64,000 nt of DNA from Trichobilharzia szidati. Its lineage: Eukaryota > Platyhelminthes > Trematoda > Strigeidida > Schistosomatidae. The position numbers and the translations under genes were made by a program. Below, piece after piece: positions 31,370 to 43,778 of this stretch. Position 1 is the stretch's first letter, and each line of letters begins with the position of its first letter. The stretch covers positions 157,192,199-157,256,198 of the forward strand of contig OX235279.1 in assembly GCA_944472155.2 (NCBI GenBank), written 5' to 3'. Below the pieces are notes generated by a model. It did no database searches. It saw nothing but the letters and a program-made list of their open reading frames with translations, and had not been told where the DNA came from.

Positions 31370-33870
31370 GCCGAATAGGGTATTGTTGAGCTTTTCTACG
31401 AGCATATCAATCTTTTGTAATGACCTCTACTTCTACATGATGAGATGCAAAGGAAGAGTTGAGAATGGAGGAGGCGTTGAGAGTCAGACAATATGGATTT
31501 AGCCAATTTCTCGAATGACTTCAGGTGTCTGTCGTCTTCAGTAGCAATGAGCTGACTAAGTGGCACACCACTTGCCCTACTGAAAACCGTCAATACCCTG
31601 CACAATCTAACATAGTCCTTTTTGAGTATTCCAGGAAAGACTAATGGGGAGCAATCAAGTACAATAGGTAAGATGAAAAGTTAACGAATTGTAAAAGTAG
31701 AGGTTGAGTGATTCCTAATTGTCTTAACTTCTTAGAGTAGTAGGTTAGATGGAACATTTTCTTAGAGATCGACAAGATATGGGATGACGAAGAAAGATCA
31801 GAGGAAAGAACTATTCCAGGACATTTAATGCTTGACTTAGTTTCGTCTTCAGTGACCTGTATCCTACAAACATTTTGTGAACAGACCAGTTCGTGCAGAT
31901 CACTTTTATGCGTAGAGGTGAAGTTGATAGTTTGACATTTAGAGGTATTTAAGCTAAGAACATTTAGCTCAGACCACTGGCTGATATCCTAGAGAAAGCT
32001 CTTCAGTTTGGAACAGTTGGATCGAGACCCAACTGGCAGTGAGACATTCACGTCATCAGTGCGTTTAACGAAGTTGTTTTCTTCCTAAAGAGACAAGTCA
32101 TGTAAAAAGGAAGGAAAAACAGAAGGGGAAAGAGCAGCACCTTGAGGGAAAACCAGCTTCAGTAAAAAGGTCAAAAACAGATGCGTATACAAGGAGGGTA
32201 CGTCAGATATATTTGATATAAGATAGCAGCAACATCTAAAACACTCCTGTCCTGTTTATAAGCAAACTGTTTCGCATTGTTAAAACTTTTTAAGAAGGGT
32301 TCAAGGTTGGGTAAAAGTAATTTATCCATTAATTCCAAAAAAGGAGAGGCAACTGTAATAGGTCTAAATTTAACATTAATAGCAAGACATGATCTGCGTG
32401 CCGGCATAATTTTAATGTCTTTCCATGCCGGAGGTACAAAATTACTGGAAAAGGAGGCATTGAAATTGTTTGTAAGAGGAGGCATCCACATCTCTTCTGA
32501 GGACAACAACAGGTACACCATCAGGACCAAAGGTTTGGGAAAGTTTTAGAGATTTGAGAACGTAAAGAGTGTTAAAACCATGAAAGTCATTAACCTTATG
32601 ATTGGTAGCATTAGGAATGAAAGTGTCAGTAGGAGAGCGTATGAAAGATTTGTTAAGAGCATTTACAGAGGGAACAATAATGCCTTGCTTACCACTGCCA
32701 GTAATTTCATTGAAACGTTTCCACATGTTTGAGGGAGTTTTACTTGGTAAAAGTCTTTGGTTATAAATAATGTTCAGACTTGGCATTTCAGGTTTAATCG
32801 AGATGTTGATCCTTTTAAGACGAGATTTATCTTTAGACTCGTATCGCCGTTCTTTTTCTCTACCTAGCGTTTTGAGATGAGAAGAGAAACAGTCAAGTCT
32901 TTTGAATAGTGTCTGTTGGGGGCAACATACGTCTAGACAGAATTTAAGATAATCCGTTATATTGGTGATTGTATCATCCAGTGTATGCTCAGCTGGTGCT
33001 ATTCAGCATGCATCTAAGTCTATGTATAATGTCCTGTGAGTAGCATCTCTGTTGCGTTTTCTTGGAACGGTGAGAAAAGATACTTGTGTGCAACTTGTCA
33101 TATGTTTTAGGCATCACTTGAATAATGCAACGATCAGAATTCAGTATTGGAGCACGTCTGCGTGCTTTATATATTCCAGCGTCATTGGTAAGCACCAAAT
33201 CAAGTATTTCATCAGGTCGAGTAGTAAAATTGACAACGTTTACATGACCAAGTGATTCAAGGAAAGAACAGTCGCAGGAGTTGAAGTCTCCAGTGACTAT
33301 TGATAGATAGTTCTCAAGATAAGCGACAGCAAAAACGATAAATTTACCTGCAAAATCAGATGGAGCAGAGAGGGGACAGCCAGGGGTGATGTAAATGTTT
33401 GAGATAAAAATGTCTTAATACCTGGATAAGTGTTTGCGGCAACATTCGACTGTAATACAATCAATAAAGTCACTAGAGAATTTGAAGCATACACTGTTTG
33501 AAACCAATCACTGGGACCGAATAAAGGTTGCAACCTCACCCCTACATTTCCTTTTGAAACAAAACCAATCTTGTCTAGACAGAACGAAACGATTTAGTGA
33601 GACAAGATTGTCGTCATAAGGCTCGTGAAGCCAAGTTCACTGTAGCGTGATTACAGCCATATTGTGATAAGTATGAGAGCATAAAAGAGATTTCAAATAC
33701 ATAATCTTGCTGGGAAGAGAACGGCAGTTGGTGCCAACAGGAACAGTAGTACGATGTATAAGTGTACGATTTAGTGCTCGCTGCCAACCACCGTGACGCT
33801 TCTTAGCTTTCTAAGAAACTTGAAAGTCACTTCGACTTAAACACTGGAAATTCACGAGATTAAATCATAC
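31370..33870 (-). pseudogene. LINE family D ORF2 remnant (left arm)
   Basis: Minus-strand pieces in order: endonuclease (NCRSLPSKI-like, then GDFNSCDCSFLE), PSLNIIYNQRLLPSKTPSNM, LKSLKLSQTFGPDGVPV, KFRPITVASPFLELMDKLLL, AKQFAYKQDRSVLDVAAILY, and C-terminal RLCRVLTVFSRASGVPLSQ. Same family as 5585-9382 but much more decayed, with motif A deleted. Mirror 38015-40515. Confidence 0.7.
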
Positions 33871-34144
33871 CATTTGATGTCTCACTTTGATATATCAATA
33901 CAGATGAAACACGATGAATTCGATGCGATATTTGGATGGGAATTAAGGCAGCCATAAGACCAACGAGAGACTCGCCTAGTTCACTAGCCATCCCGCTTCC
34001 TAGCCGGTCGAAAACCCAGTAAAAAAGGGAGGTTCGGGCGTTCAGCTAGCGACTCTACCCCACAAAACCAATCAAGCTGCTACAGGGACTTCAAAGCACA
34101 AGAAAAGTTTTATAACTAAAAAATTGTAGAAAACAAGCTTATTC

Positions 34145-35653
34145 TTCGCTGGCATCGGAGAGGCGAAATGGCGCCGGCTGGTGAAAGCCTTCGGGAAGCC
34201 AGTCAGTCGATGTGTCCTCTCTCGTTGAAAGCAAGAATAAGAATGGGGACGTGGGATGTACTAACAATGTACGAGGCTGCCCAGGTAGCCAAAGAAGTGA
34301 GAAGATACGGCATATAAGTGATCAGAATCTGCAAGAACAGATAGAATGAATGTGAACCATCAAAATTGTCAACTGGTGAGTCAGTAATCTACTCCGGTCA
34401 CCCAGACGACAACAACGAGCACACTGAGACAGTGAGTAGCTATCATGATGTCACCAACAGCAGGCAAGGCTCTAATGCAGTGGGAACCAATTTCATCCAG
34501 GATTATGACGGCAATATTCAACTCAAGAGGAAGGAAGGTTACAATTATCCAATGCTACAAACAACTCAGAGCAAAAGAAGGAGGAATACTTCTATAGACA
34601 ACTGCAAACAGTGATGGACAGAGTCTAAAATGTAGACATCAAAACCACCATGGGCTATATGAATGTTAATCAAACTGGGAGCAGATAATACAGGAAGAGA
34701 ACTCATCATGAGTGGAGAGGCTCTGGGCGAAATGATTGACAACAGAGAACTCTTGGCGGACTCCTGCGCTCCCAATGATTTAATGATCGAAGGCAGCGTG
34801 CACAACGATATACAAAAAGCAACATGGATTTCGCCTAACAGATAGACCACAAACTAGATAGACTTCATTTCAATCTGAAAGAAGTGGAGACGCAGTCTGC
34901 TGGACACAAAGTCGAGACGGGGAGCAGATGTGGGCTCAGAGCATCATCTGGTCCAAGAAAGCTTCAAGGCGAAGCTGAAATCGTTCAGAACAATTGGAAA
35001 GAGACCACAATTCAAGTTCAACAATCAGAAACTGAAAGATACAACTAAAAAAGATTGTTCGAAATGTGTTGCACAAATACATTACACGATTCAGACAAAT
35101 TACGTCTTCTTATTGCTTTATATAAATTCATGAAGGGAACTAATTGTTTTAAAAAAGATACCTACACTGCAGCCACCAGAGCAAAGTCGGATACACTATG
35201 TGGCATCACTGAGGAAACCTGCGTAGGATAACATTGGAACTCTCTGAAGGTGATGTGTACAAACGTTGTAAGAAGAAAGCAGAGACATGACAAGGAATGG
35301 CTCTCAACAGATACCTGGGAGCCAATAGAATAGGGGAGGATGGTGAAGGAGATGACTCAATGCAAAGATTGACAACAAAAGGAGAAGATAAGTTCACAGC
35401 AGTGTACACTGCACTGAATAAAGAAGGGAAGAAGAGTTCTGGGAGAGATAAAGCACAATTCTACAACGACTGGAGCAGAACAGGCAGGCCGAACGTAAAA
35501 GAGACCTGAGGACATTATATCAGGAAACCAGGTTTCTATCCAGGAAGAGATCAATGCAGATGAAACATATGTAAGAGAGTCAAGGGAATCTAATCACCAA
35601 GGTGGGAAGCCAGATTAAACAATGAACTTCTCACTTCAAAGAACTCTTGAATC
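34145..35653 (+). pseudogene. RTE-like LINE endonuclease remnant, cut by palindrome junction (left arm)
   Basis: Plus-strand pieces of an RTE-type endonuclease and linker: ARIRMGTWDVLTMYEAAQV, STGESVIYSGHPDDNNEHTE, YNYPMLQTT-type, LGADNTGRELI, ADVGSEHHLVQESFKAKLK, then linker ERRTWKKGS-like and HFKELLN at the very end. Sequence stops matching at 35653, inside the element. Confidence 0.65.
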
Positions 35654-36231
35654 GATCATTTGATCACCCGTACCTACCTGTTTGTCGACCGAATCCTGGG
35701 TCAGCTAACATTCCTCGACAAGGAAAACGATGGGTTGGCATGCGTTAGACGAGTTGTAGACTTTGTGAACCTACATGGATTGACTTCCTTTCTTATGTGG
35801 AACTCTACATCTAACCTCAATATTACTCATCTTATTATACCACTTAACAGGAGAGAAAGAAGAGAGATATTTTTGGTGAAAGGTAGCTAGTCTCTTTATG
35901 TCTTGGATTTCCGATCACCGTCCATGTCTCACATCCATGAAGAAGAGCAGGGTGAGCTGTTGCTGTGCAGCACACATGTCGTTTAGTCGATAGCTGGATA
36001 TCACGTCTATTACAGAGATGAAATGAGTTGGCTAATGCCGTACCAGCTGTAACCAAAATAAAAAAATTATATCCGCCCTGAAATTTCGTCGGCCATCACC
36101 TAAAGTGCATTTCGGTATTCGGTGGGGTTATCAAGAGGACATTGCCAATCCAATTCGAGATTAAAGAATAGAATCAGGCAGTTCTGTGAGTGCTGTGGGT
36201 GGTATTTGTGGGCGAGTTACAGGTGATGGTT
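35654..36231. other. Palindrome spacer (578 bp)
   Basis: Not repeated elsewhere in the window. On the minus strand it continues the right-arm RTE-like LINE: HFKELLNQPSPVTRPQIPP, then after an internal deletion near 36060 the post-RT block RRDIQLSTKRHVCC and LLHGCETWTV, then VKWYNKMSNIEVRCRV. The spacer therefore belongs to the right copy of the element, and the left arm begins at this element's 3' end. Confidence 0.75.
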
Positions 36232-37740
36232 GATTCAAGAGTTCTTTGAAGTGAGAAGTTCATTGTTTAATCTGGCTTCCCACCTTGGTGATTAGATTCC
36301 CTTGACTCTCTTACATATGTTTCATCTGCATTGATCTCTTCCTGGATAGAAACCTGGTTTTCTGATATAATGTCCTCAGGTCTCTTTTACGTTCGGCCTG
36401 CCTGTTCTGCTCCAGTCGTTGTAGAATTGTGCTTTATCTCTCCCAGAACTCTTCTTCCCTTCTTTATTCAGTGCAGTGTACACTGCTGTGAACTTATCTT
36501 CTCCTTTTGTTGTCAATCTTTGCATTGAGTCATCTCCTTCACCATCCTCCCCTATTCTATTGGCTCCCAGGTATCTGTTGAGAGCCATTCCTTGTCGTGT
36601 CTCTGCTTTCTTCTTACAACGGTTGTACACATCACCTTCAGAGAGTTCCAATGTTATCCTACGCAGGTTTCCTCAGTGATGCCACATAGTGTATCCGACT
36701 TTGCTCTGGTGGCTGCAGTGTAGGTATCTTTTTTAAAACAATTAGTTCCCTTCATGAATTTATATAAAGCAATAAGAAGACGTAATTTGTCTGAATCGTG
36801 TAATGTATTTGTGCAACACATTTCGAACAATCTTTTTTAGTTGTATCTTTCAGTTTCTGATTGTTGAACTTGAATTGTGGTCTCTTTCCAATTGTTCTGA
36901 ACGATTTCAGCTTCGCCTTGAAGCTTTCTTGGACCAGATGATGCTCTGAGCCCACATCTGCTCCCCGTCTCGACTTTGTGTCCAGCAGACTGCGTCTCCA
37001 CTTCTTTCAGATTGAAATGAAGTCTATCTAGTTTGTGGTCTATCTGTTAGGCGAAATCCATGTTGCTTTTTGTATATCGTTGTGCACGCTGCCTTCGATC
37101 ATTAAATCATTGGGAGCGCAGGAGTCCGCCAAGAGTTCTCTGTTGTCAATCATTTCGCCCAGAGCCTCTCCACTCATGATGAGTTCTCTTCCTGTATTAT
37201 CTGCTCCCAGTTTGATTAACATTCATATAGCCCATGGTGGTTTTGATGTCTACATTTTAGACTCTGTCCATCACTGTTTGCAGTTGTCTATAGAAGTATT
37301 CCTCCTTCTTTTGCTCTGAGTTGTTTGTAGCATTGGATAATTGTAACCTTCCTTCCTCTTGAGTTGAATATTGCCGTCATAATCCTGGATGAAATTGGTT
37401 CCCACTGCATTAGAGCCTTGCCTGCTGTTGGTGACATCATGATAGCTACTCACTGTCTCAGTGTGCTCGTTGTTGTCGTCTGGGTGACCGGAGTAGATTA
37501 CTGACTCACCAGTTGACAATTTTGATGGTTCACATTCATTCTATCTGTTCTTGCAGATTCTGATCACTTATATGCCGTATCTTCTCACTTCTTTGGCTAC
37601 CTGGGCAGCCTCGTACATTGTTAGTACATCCCACGTCCCCATTCTTATTCTTGCTTTCAACGAGAGAGGACACATCGACTGACTGGCTTCCCGAAGGCTT
37701 TCACCAGCCGGCGCCATTTCGCCTCTCCGATGCCAGCGAA
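35654..37740 (-). pseudogene. RTE-like LINE remnant spanning right arm and spacer
   Basis: Mirror of 34145-35653 (endonuclease and linker), extended by the post-RT region in the spacer. RT motifs A-C are deleted near 36060. This longer copy identifies the right arm as the more complete version at the junction. Confidence 0.65.
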
Positions 37741-38014
37741 GAATAAGCTTGTTTTCTACAATTTTTTAGTTATAAAACTTTTCTTGTGCTTTGAAGTCCC
37801 TGTAGCAGCTTGATTGGTTTTGTGGGGTAGAGTCGCTAGTTGAACGCCCGAACCTCCCTTTTTTACTGGGTTTTCGACCGGCTAGGAAGCGGGATGGCTA
37901 GTGAACTAGGCGAGTCTCTCGTTGGTCTTATGGCTGCCTTAATTCCCATCCAAATATCGCATCGAATTCATCGTGTTTCATCTGTATTGATATATCAAAG
38001 TGAGACATCAAATG

Positions 38015-40515
38015 GTATGATTTAATCTCGTGAATTTCCAGTGTTTAAGTCGAAGTGACTTTCAAGTTTCTTAGAAAGCTAAGAAGCGTCACGGTGGTTG
38101 GCAGCGAGCACTAAATCGTACACTTATACATCGTACTACTGTTCCTGTTGGCACCAACTGCCGTTCTCTTCCCAGCAAGATTATGTATTTGAAATCTCTT
38201 TTATGCTCTCATACTTATCACAATATGGCTGTAATCACGCTACAGTGAACTTGGCTTCACGAGCCTTATGACGACAATCTTGTCTCACTAAATCGTTTCG
38301 TTCTGTCTAGACAAGATTGGTTTTGTTTCAAAAGGAAATGTAGGGGTGAGGTTGCAACCTTTATTCGGTCCCAGTGATTGGTTTCAAACAGTGTATGCTT
38401 CAAATTCTCTAGTGACTTTATTGATTGTATTACAGTCGAATGTTGCCGCAAACACTTATCCAGGTATTAAGACATTTTTATCTCAAACATTTACATCACC
38501 CCTGGCTGTCCCCTCTCTGCTCCATCTGATTTTGCAGGTAAATTTATCGTTTTTGCTGTCGCTTATCTTGAGAACTATCTATCAATAGTCACTGGAGACT
38601 TCAACTCCTGCGACTGTTCTTTCCTTGAATCACTTGGTCATGTAAACGTTGTCAATTTTACTACTCGACCTGATGAAATACTTGATTTGGTGCTTACCAA
38701 TGACGCTGGAATATATAAAGCACGCAGACGTGCTCCAATACTGAATTCTGATCGTTGCATTATTCAAGTGATGCCTAAAACATATGACAAGTTGCACACA
38801 AGTATCTTTTCTCACCGTTCCAAGAAAACGCAACAGAGATGCTACTCACAGGACATTATACATAGACTTAGATGCATGCTGAATAGCACCAGCTGAGCAT
38901 ACACTGGATGATACAATCACCAATATAACGGATTATCTTAAATTCTGTCTAGACGTATGTTGCCCCCAACAGACACTATTCAAAAGACTTGACTGTTTCT
39001 CTTCTCATCTCAAAACGCTAGGTAGAGAAAAAGAACGGCGATACGAGTCTAAAGATAAATCTCGTCTTAAAAGGATCAACATCTCGATTAAACCTGAAAT
39101 GCCAAGTCTGAACATTATTTATAACCAAAGACTTTTACCAAGTAAAACTCCCTCAAACATGTGGAAACGTTTCAATGAAATTACTGGCAGTGGTAAGCAA
39201 GGCATTATTGTTCCCTCTGTAAATGCTCTTAACAAATCTTTCATACGCTCTCCTACTGACACTTTCATTCCTAATGCTACCAATCATAAGGTTAATGACT
39301 TTCATGGTTTTAACACTCTTTACGTTCTCAAATCTCTAAAACTTTCCCAAACCTTTGGTCCTGATGGTGTACCTGTTGTTGTCCTCAGAAGAGATGTGGA
39401 TGCCTCCTCTTACAAACAATTTCAATGCCTCCTTTTCCAGTAATTTTGTACCTCCGGCATGGAAAGACATTAAAATTATGCCGGCACGCAGATCATGTCT
39501 TGCTATTAATGTTAAATTTAGACCTATTACAGTTGCCTCTCCTTTTTTGGAATTAATGGATAAATTACTTTTACCCAACCTTGAACCCTTCTTAAAAAGT
39601 TTTAACAATGCGAAACAGTTTGCTTATAAACAGGACAGGAGTGTTTTAGATGTTGCTGCTATCTTATATCAAATATATCTGACGTACCCTCCTTGTATAC
39701 GCATCTGTTTTTGACCTTTTTACTGAAGCTGGTTTTCCCTCAAGGTGCTGCTCTTTCCCCTTCTGTTTTTCCTTCCTTTTTACATGACTTGTCTCTTTAG
39801 GAAGAAAACAACTTCGTTAAACGCACTGATGACGTGAATGTCTCACTGCCAGTTGGGTCTCGATCCAACTGTTCCAAACTGAAGAGCTTTCTCTAGGATA
39901 TCAGCCAGTGGTCTGAGCTAAATGTTCTTAGCTTAAATACCTCTAAATGTCAAACTATCAACTTCACCTCTACGCATAAAAGTGATCTGCACGAACTGGT
40001 CTGTTCACAAAATGTTTGTAGGATACAGGTCACTGAAGACGAAACTAAGTCAAGCATTAAATGTCCTGGAATAGTTCTTTCCTCTGATCTTTCTTCGTCA
40101 TCCCATATCTTGTCGATCTCTAAGAAAATGTTCCATCTAACCTACTACTCTAAGAAGTTAAGACAATTAGGAATCACTCAACCCCTACTTTTACAATTCG
40201 TTAACTTTTCATCTTACCTATTGTACTTGATTGCTCCCCATTAGTCTTTCCTGGAATACTCAAAAAGGACTATGTTAGATTGTGCAGGGTATTGACGGTT
40301 TTCAGTAGGGCAAGTGGTGTGCCACTTAGTCAGCTCATTGCTACTGAAGACGACAGACACCTGAAGTCATTCGAGAAATTGGCTAAATCCATATTGTCTG
40401 ACTCTCAACGCCTCCTCCATTCTCAACTCTTCCTTTGCATCTCATCATGTAGAAGTAGAGGTCATTACAAAAGATTGATATGCTCGTAGAAAAGCTCAAC
40501 AATACCCTATTCGGC
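38015..40515 (+). pseudogene. LINE family D ORF2 remnant (right arm)
   Basis: Mirror of 31370-33870 with apparently the same frame breaks. Homologous 5' end to the element at 5585 (shared GGTTGGCAGCGAGC-type and GTAATCAC/TAATTACTC segments). Confidence 0.7.
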
Positions 40516-40734
40516 CTGCATCCTATGTGATGATGGATATAGTTTTAGGCGCGAAACCTACGACTTACTATTTTTTTTCACTGAATTAATGTTTCTCTCA
40601 TTCTCTCCTATTTGTAATCTATGGTGACACTGTTTCAATTATATTAAAATTTCAGCTACTTACACTATTATCATTATTTCACACTTTTAATACATTTTTG
40701 ACTTTATCGTCACTGCGAATACCAAAAGCTGCTA

Positions 40735-41385
40735 TTAATAATCGTGGCTAGCTATTTCTTGACCTGGAGATGCCATTCGATTCTGCTGACCGGGAAGTGC
40801 GGTGACATTGTTTCCATCAGTGGTGCTTTGAGAAAGTATTTGACACTTATAAAGGACCTCTACTCGGACCCACGCTACTGTTGTACTGGTTATTGAGAGC
40901 TTTCGTTTGAAAGGATGCCAACTAGTGGCGTCTATCAGGGTCTCCCTGATTTTTGTTTCATTGCATAATAAATATGGTCCTAACAGACTTCAATGACTCA
41001 AGGATTGACTTGTTACTAGAGAATAAACTGGTTGGTTTGCAGCATTCAGATGATATTGTCCACCTAGTTGAAGAGGATGGCAAAATGTAAACAGTCTTAT
41101 GAACACTTTGCGAAGAATTCTCTGAACCTTTGTCACGAGATTCGCCCATTTCAAATGTCACATGATAATGATTAAACTGGTGGAGGACTTGTCTTAACCG
41201 ACTGATTCCTAGTTTAACGATGGAAAGAAAGTCAAGTAGTTGAGTTTGTTGGCCATTTCACTTATTTGGGATATTTCGTCAGCAAGACCTAATGGACTGA
41301 CTGGTGGATGACAAGATCTCAACACACCAGTTCGCCATGCCCACTTTTAGGACTGTGAGAGTGGAAAATAGGAGAGGTTAACTGT
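40735..41385 (+). pseudogene. RTE-like family B RT remnant (right arm)
   Basis: Mirror of 30500-31150. It ends just before the LTR element insertion site. Confidence 0.55.
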
Positions 41386-41402
41386 CTTTGACTATAAGTA
41401 TT

Positions 41403-41972
41403 TGATAGGATCCCACACACTTGTTATTGTTCAATTATCTTAACGACTGTTAATCTCGTATATGTTGTATATCATCAAATCTCACACACTTTGCTATTGT
41501 CAATTATCTTAATGACTGTTAATCTCGCATATGTGTTATATTATCATTTCCCAGGCACTTTGTTATTGTTCAGTTATCTTAATGACTGTTAATCTCGCAT
41601 ATGTGGTATATCATCATTCCCACGCATTTTGTTATTGACTATTACGACCAATTATTTCTAATACTGTTAGCTGTCTCTATTGGTTGTAAAAGTGTATAAA
41701 TACCATTTTCTAAATAAGTTAGTTTGTCGTTGTTGTCGTCGTCGTAGTTGTAGTCGTCGTCGTAGTCATAGTTGTTGTACTACAATACACAGTCAGAGAC
41801 CAGACTTTGTCTTTTGATATTTACGTGGTTCGCTGAATCGGAAGGTACCAGAAGCAGATAGGCATATTAATCAGGCGCAGATAGAATAAGGCGACAACGT
41901 TCCTCAATTAATCCCGTTACCGTTACAACAAATTGGCGACGCGGTTTACTTTAATTCATTGCAGTTATAACA
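41403..41972 (+). repeat. 5' LTR (570 bp)
   Basis: Contains about three copies of a unit of about 70 bp (CTGTTAATCTCG repeated), TATAAATA at 41695-41702, a (GTC/GTT)n triplet tract near 41715-41780, and at its 3' end AATTGGCGACGCGG up to TTATAACA. Confidence 0.85.
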
Positions 41973-41990
41973 ATTGGCGACGGGGTTTTA
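41973..41990 (+). promoter_or_regulatory. Primer-binding-site-like sequence
   Basis: AT then TGGCGACGGGG directly after the LTR. The TGG start suits a tRNA 3' CCA end, but I cannot assign the tRNA. The same motif also occurs inside both LTR ends. Confidence 0.45.
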
Positions 41991-42092
41991 CTTTCATTCA
42001 TTGCAGTTATAACAAGCAAGCGACGACGTGTTTTATTCTGTTCAGCGCATCTATAGAACATTTTTGACTGTGTTAATTACAACCCAATTACA

Positions 42093-43778
42093 ATGTCTAT
42101 CTCTCTGGACGATCTCAAATCCATCTTGCAGCAGCAGCAACTTCAGAATGAAGCAGCTCAACTTAAATTAATCGAAGCTCTCACTCAGAAGCTGTCAATT
42201 CAAGTCCCATCAACATCTCATTCAGACAAATACGAAAGCATCTCAAATTCCATCAGTGAATTCAACTACGACCCAATATCTGGTCTCGTATTTGATGCAT
42301 GGTTCAATCGTTATGAAGACGTTTTTCGTATTGAATGCCACATGTTTGATGATGCTGCCAAAGTCCGATTGTTACTACGAAAACTTGGTACTGTTGAGCA
42401 CAACAGATATGTTAACTTCATTCTGCCTAAGAACCCACGTGAATTATCATTCGATGAGACAGTCACCGTTTTATCACAAATCTTTGGTGAACAGTCATCC
42501 ATGTTTAATATTCGGTATCAATGTTTTCAGTTGACAAAAATGCCTTCCGATGATTATGTTACTTACGCTGGCAAAGTGAACAAAGAATGCGAAAGGTTCA
42601 AACCACATGAAATGACATCAGATCAGTTCAAGTGTTTGATTTTTATTTGTGGGTTGAAGAACCCAGAAGATACTGACATAAGAAGTCGACTTCTGTCACT
42701 CGTGGAAAAAGACCCAAAAATGACTTTACAAATGGTGACAGCAGAATGCCAACGCCTAATCAACTTGAAGCATGATAGTGCTATGTTGGAGTGCAAACGA
42801 CAGTCGTCTGAATTTGATTCAGTTAACACAGTGAAAAGTCCTCCGATCACCGTTAAGCACACAGCACGTCAGTCTCAGAATTCAGCTAAACCTCCTTCAG
42901 TGTGCTGGCACTGTGGTTCGTGGCATTTTGTCAAGTTCTGTCCTTTCAAGAAACATAAATGCCGTAATTGTCACCGTTTTGGACATAAAGAGGGTTACTG
43001 TCCACCACAGAAAAATTCTTCGATGAAGAACAGAAGTAGTCGTTTCAAGCCAAAACAATCTCCTCGAGTACAGACTATTTTCACAACTTCCAAAGTCGAT
43101 TTAGCCAGCAAACGTAAGTACATTACACTAAGCATTAACGGCAAATCTAGTCGTCTTCAGTTGGATACGGCATCAGATATCACTTTAATTTCCCGAACTA
43201 CGTGGCGCAAACTTGGGTGCCCACAGATTCTGCCGACCCAGCATGTCGCTAAGAATGCCTCTGGAGATCTACTGAAACTCGTGGGTGAGATAAATTGCCA
43301 GGTTCAGTTTGGTGAGCAACAGTTCAATGGTGTATGTTATGTCACAAACTACCATGATTTGAATTTGCTTGGTCTTGACTGGTTAGACAAGCTCCATTTC
43401 TTCAATGTACCATTAAATTCAGTATGCTCTAATGTTTCGTCCTCACCAAATAATGTTGTTCCCGCACATGTATCTGATCAGTCTCTCTTACAACGCCTGC
43501 GTCAAAAGCACGCTTCTGTTTTCCAGGACAAACTTGGTTGCTGCAAATTTACCAAAGTGCTTATGCAAAACCGAAGGGGGAGGGAACAACAGAAGAAATT
43601 TTGGACAGATTCTTGCTCCATCATCGTACGACGCCAAATCCCTCCGCAGCCGGAAGCCCACGACACAGATCAAACCCTATCCAGTATCACGCGAAGGTCA
43701 CCTCGACAAAGAAGAGCTCCAAAACCATTTCAAATAGATCAAAAAAGCAAGTCCTACACTTTTAACGGGGGGAGGTGA
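42093..43778 (+). CDS. Gag-protease polyprotein with truncated tail (561 aa)
   Basis: Starts MSISLDDLKS with a Gln-rich helix, then a retrotransposon capsid-like region (residues about 45-230). Two zinc knuckles follow at about 270-305: CWHCGSWHFVKFC (C-x2-C-x3-H-x4-C) and CRNCHRFGHKEGYC (C-x2-C-x4-H-x4-C). An aspartic protease has DTASDITLIS (catalytic Asp about 358) and LLGLDWL. A short RT lead-in (KHASVFQDKLGCC, about 470-483) then stops matching. Downstream the +1 frame reads an integrase C-terminal segment (EGTTEEILDRF, RTTPNPSA), and the final RRSPRQRRAPKPF tail is back in the gag frame. The polymerase core has therefore been deleted and the ORF runs through by chance frame restoration. 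Double knuckles suggest a Mag-like gypsy lineage (inference). Confidence 0.85.
   Translation: MSISLDDLKSILQQQQLQNEAAQLKLIEALTQKLSIQVPSTSHSDKYESISNSISEFNYDPISGLVFDAWFNRYEDVFRIECHMFDDAAKVRLLLRKLGTVEHNRYVNFILPKNPRELSFDETVTVLSQIFGEQSSMFNIRYQCFQLTKMPSDDYVTYAGKVNKECERFKPHEMTSDQFKCLIFICGLKNPEDTDIRSRLLSLVEKDPKMTLQMVTAECQRLINLKHDSAMLECKRQSSEFDSVNTVKSPPITVKHTARQSQNSAKPPSVCWHCGSWHFVKFCPFKKHKCRNCHRFGHKEGYCPPQKNSSMKNRSSRFKPKQSPRVQTIFTTSKVDLASKRKYITLSINGKSSRLQLDTASDITLISRTTWRKLGCPQILPTQHVAKNASGDLLKLVGEINCQVQFGEQQFNGVCYVTNYHDLNLLGLDWLDKLHFFNVPLNSVCSNVSSSPNNVVPAHVSDQSLLQRLRQKHASVFQDKLGCCKFTKVLMQNRRGREQQKKFWTDSCSIIVRRQIPPQPEAHDTDQTLSSITRRSPRQRRAPKPFQIDQKSKSYTFNGGR
43764..43775 (+). promoter_or_regulatory. Polypurine tract
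   Basis: AACGGGGGGAGG immediately before the 3' LTR, the expected plus-strand primer position. Confidence 0.8.

Larger units (their letters stand above)
10368..35653. repeat. Left arm of giant inverted repeat (palindrome)
   Basis: Essentially every feature from here to 35653 recurs in reverse complement in 36232-64000. Examples: 34366-34614 mirrors 37271-37519, and 20340-20642 mirrors 54239-54541. Homology stops at 35653, where the left sequence departs from the right-arm mirror after the shared GAACTCTTGAATC. The outer limit is set by the window end, not by loss of homology. Confidence 0.97.

Noticed and set aside
35844..36056. 70-aa frame at the palindrome centre as a junction gene
   Set aside because: It reads as the post-RT region of an RTE-like LINE (CETWTV).
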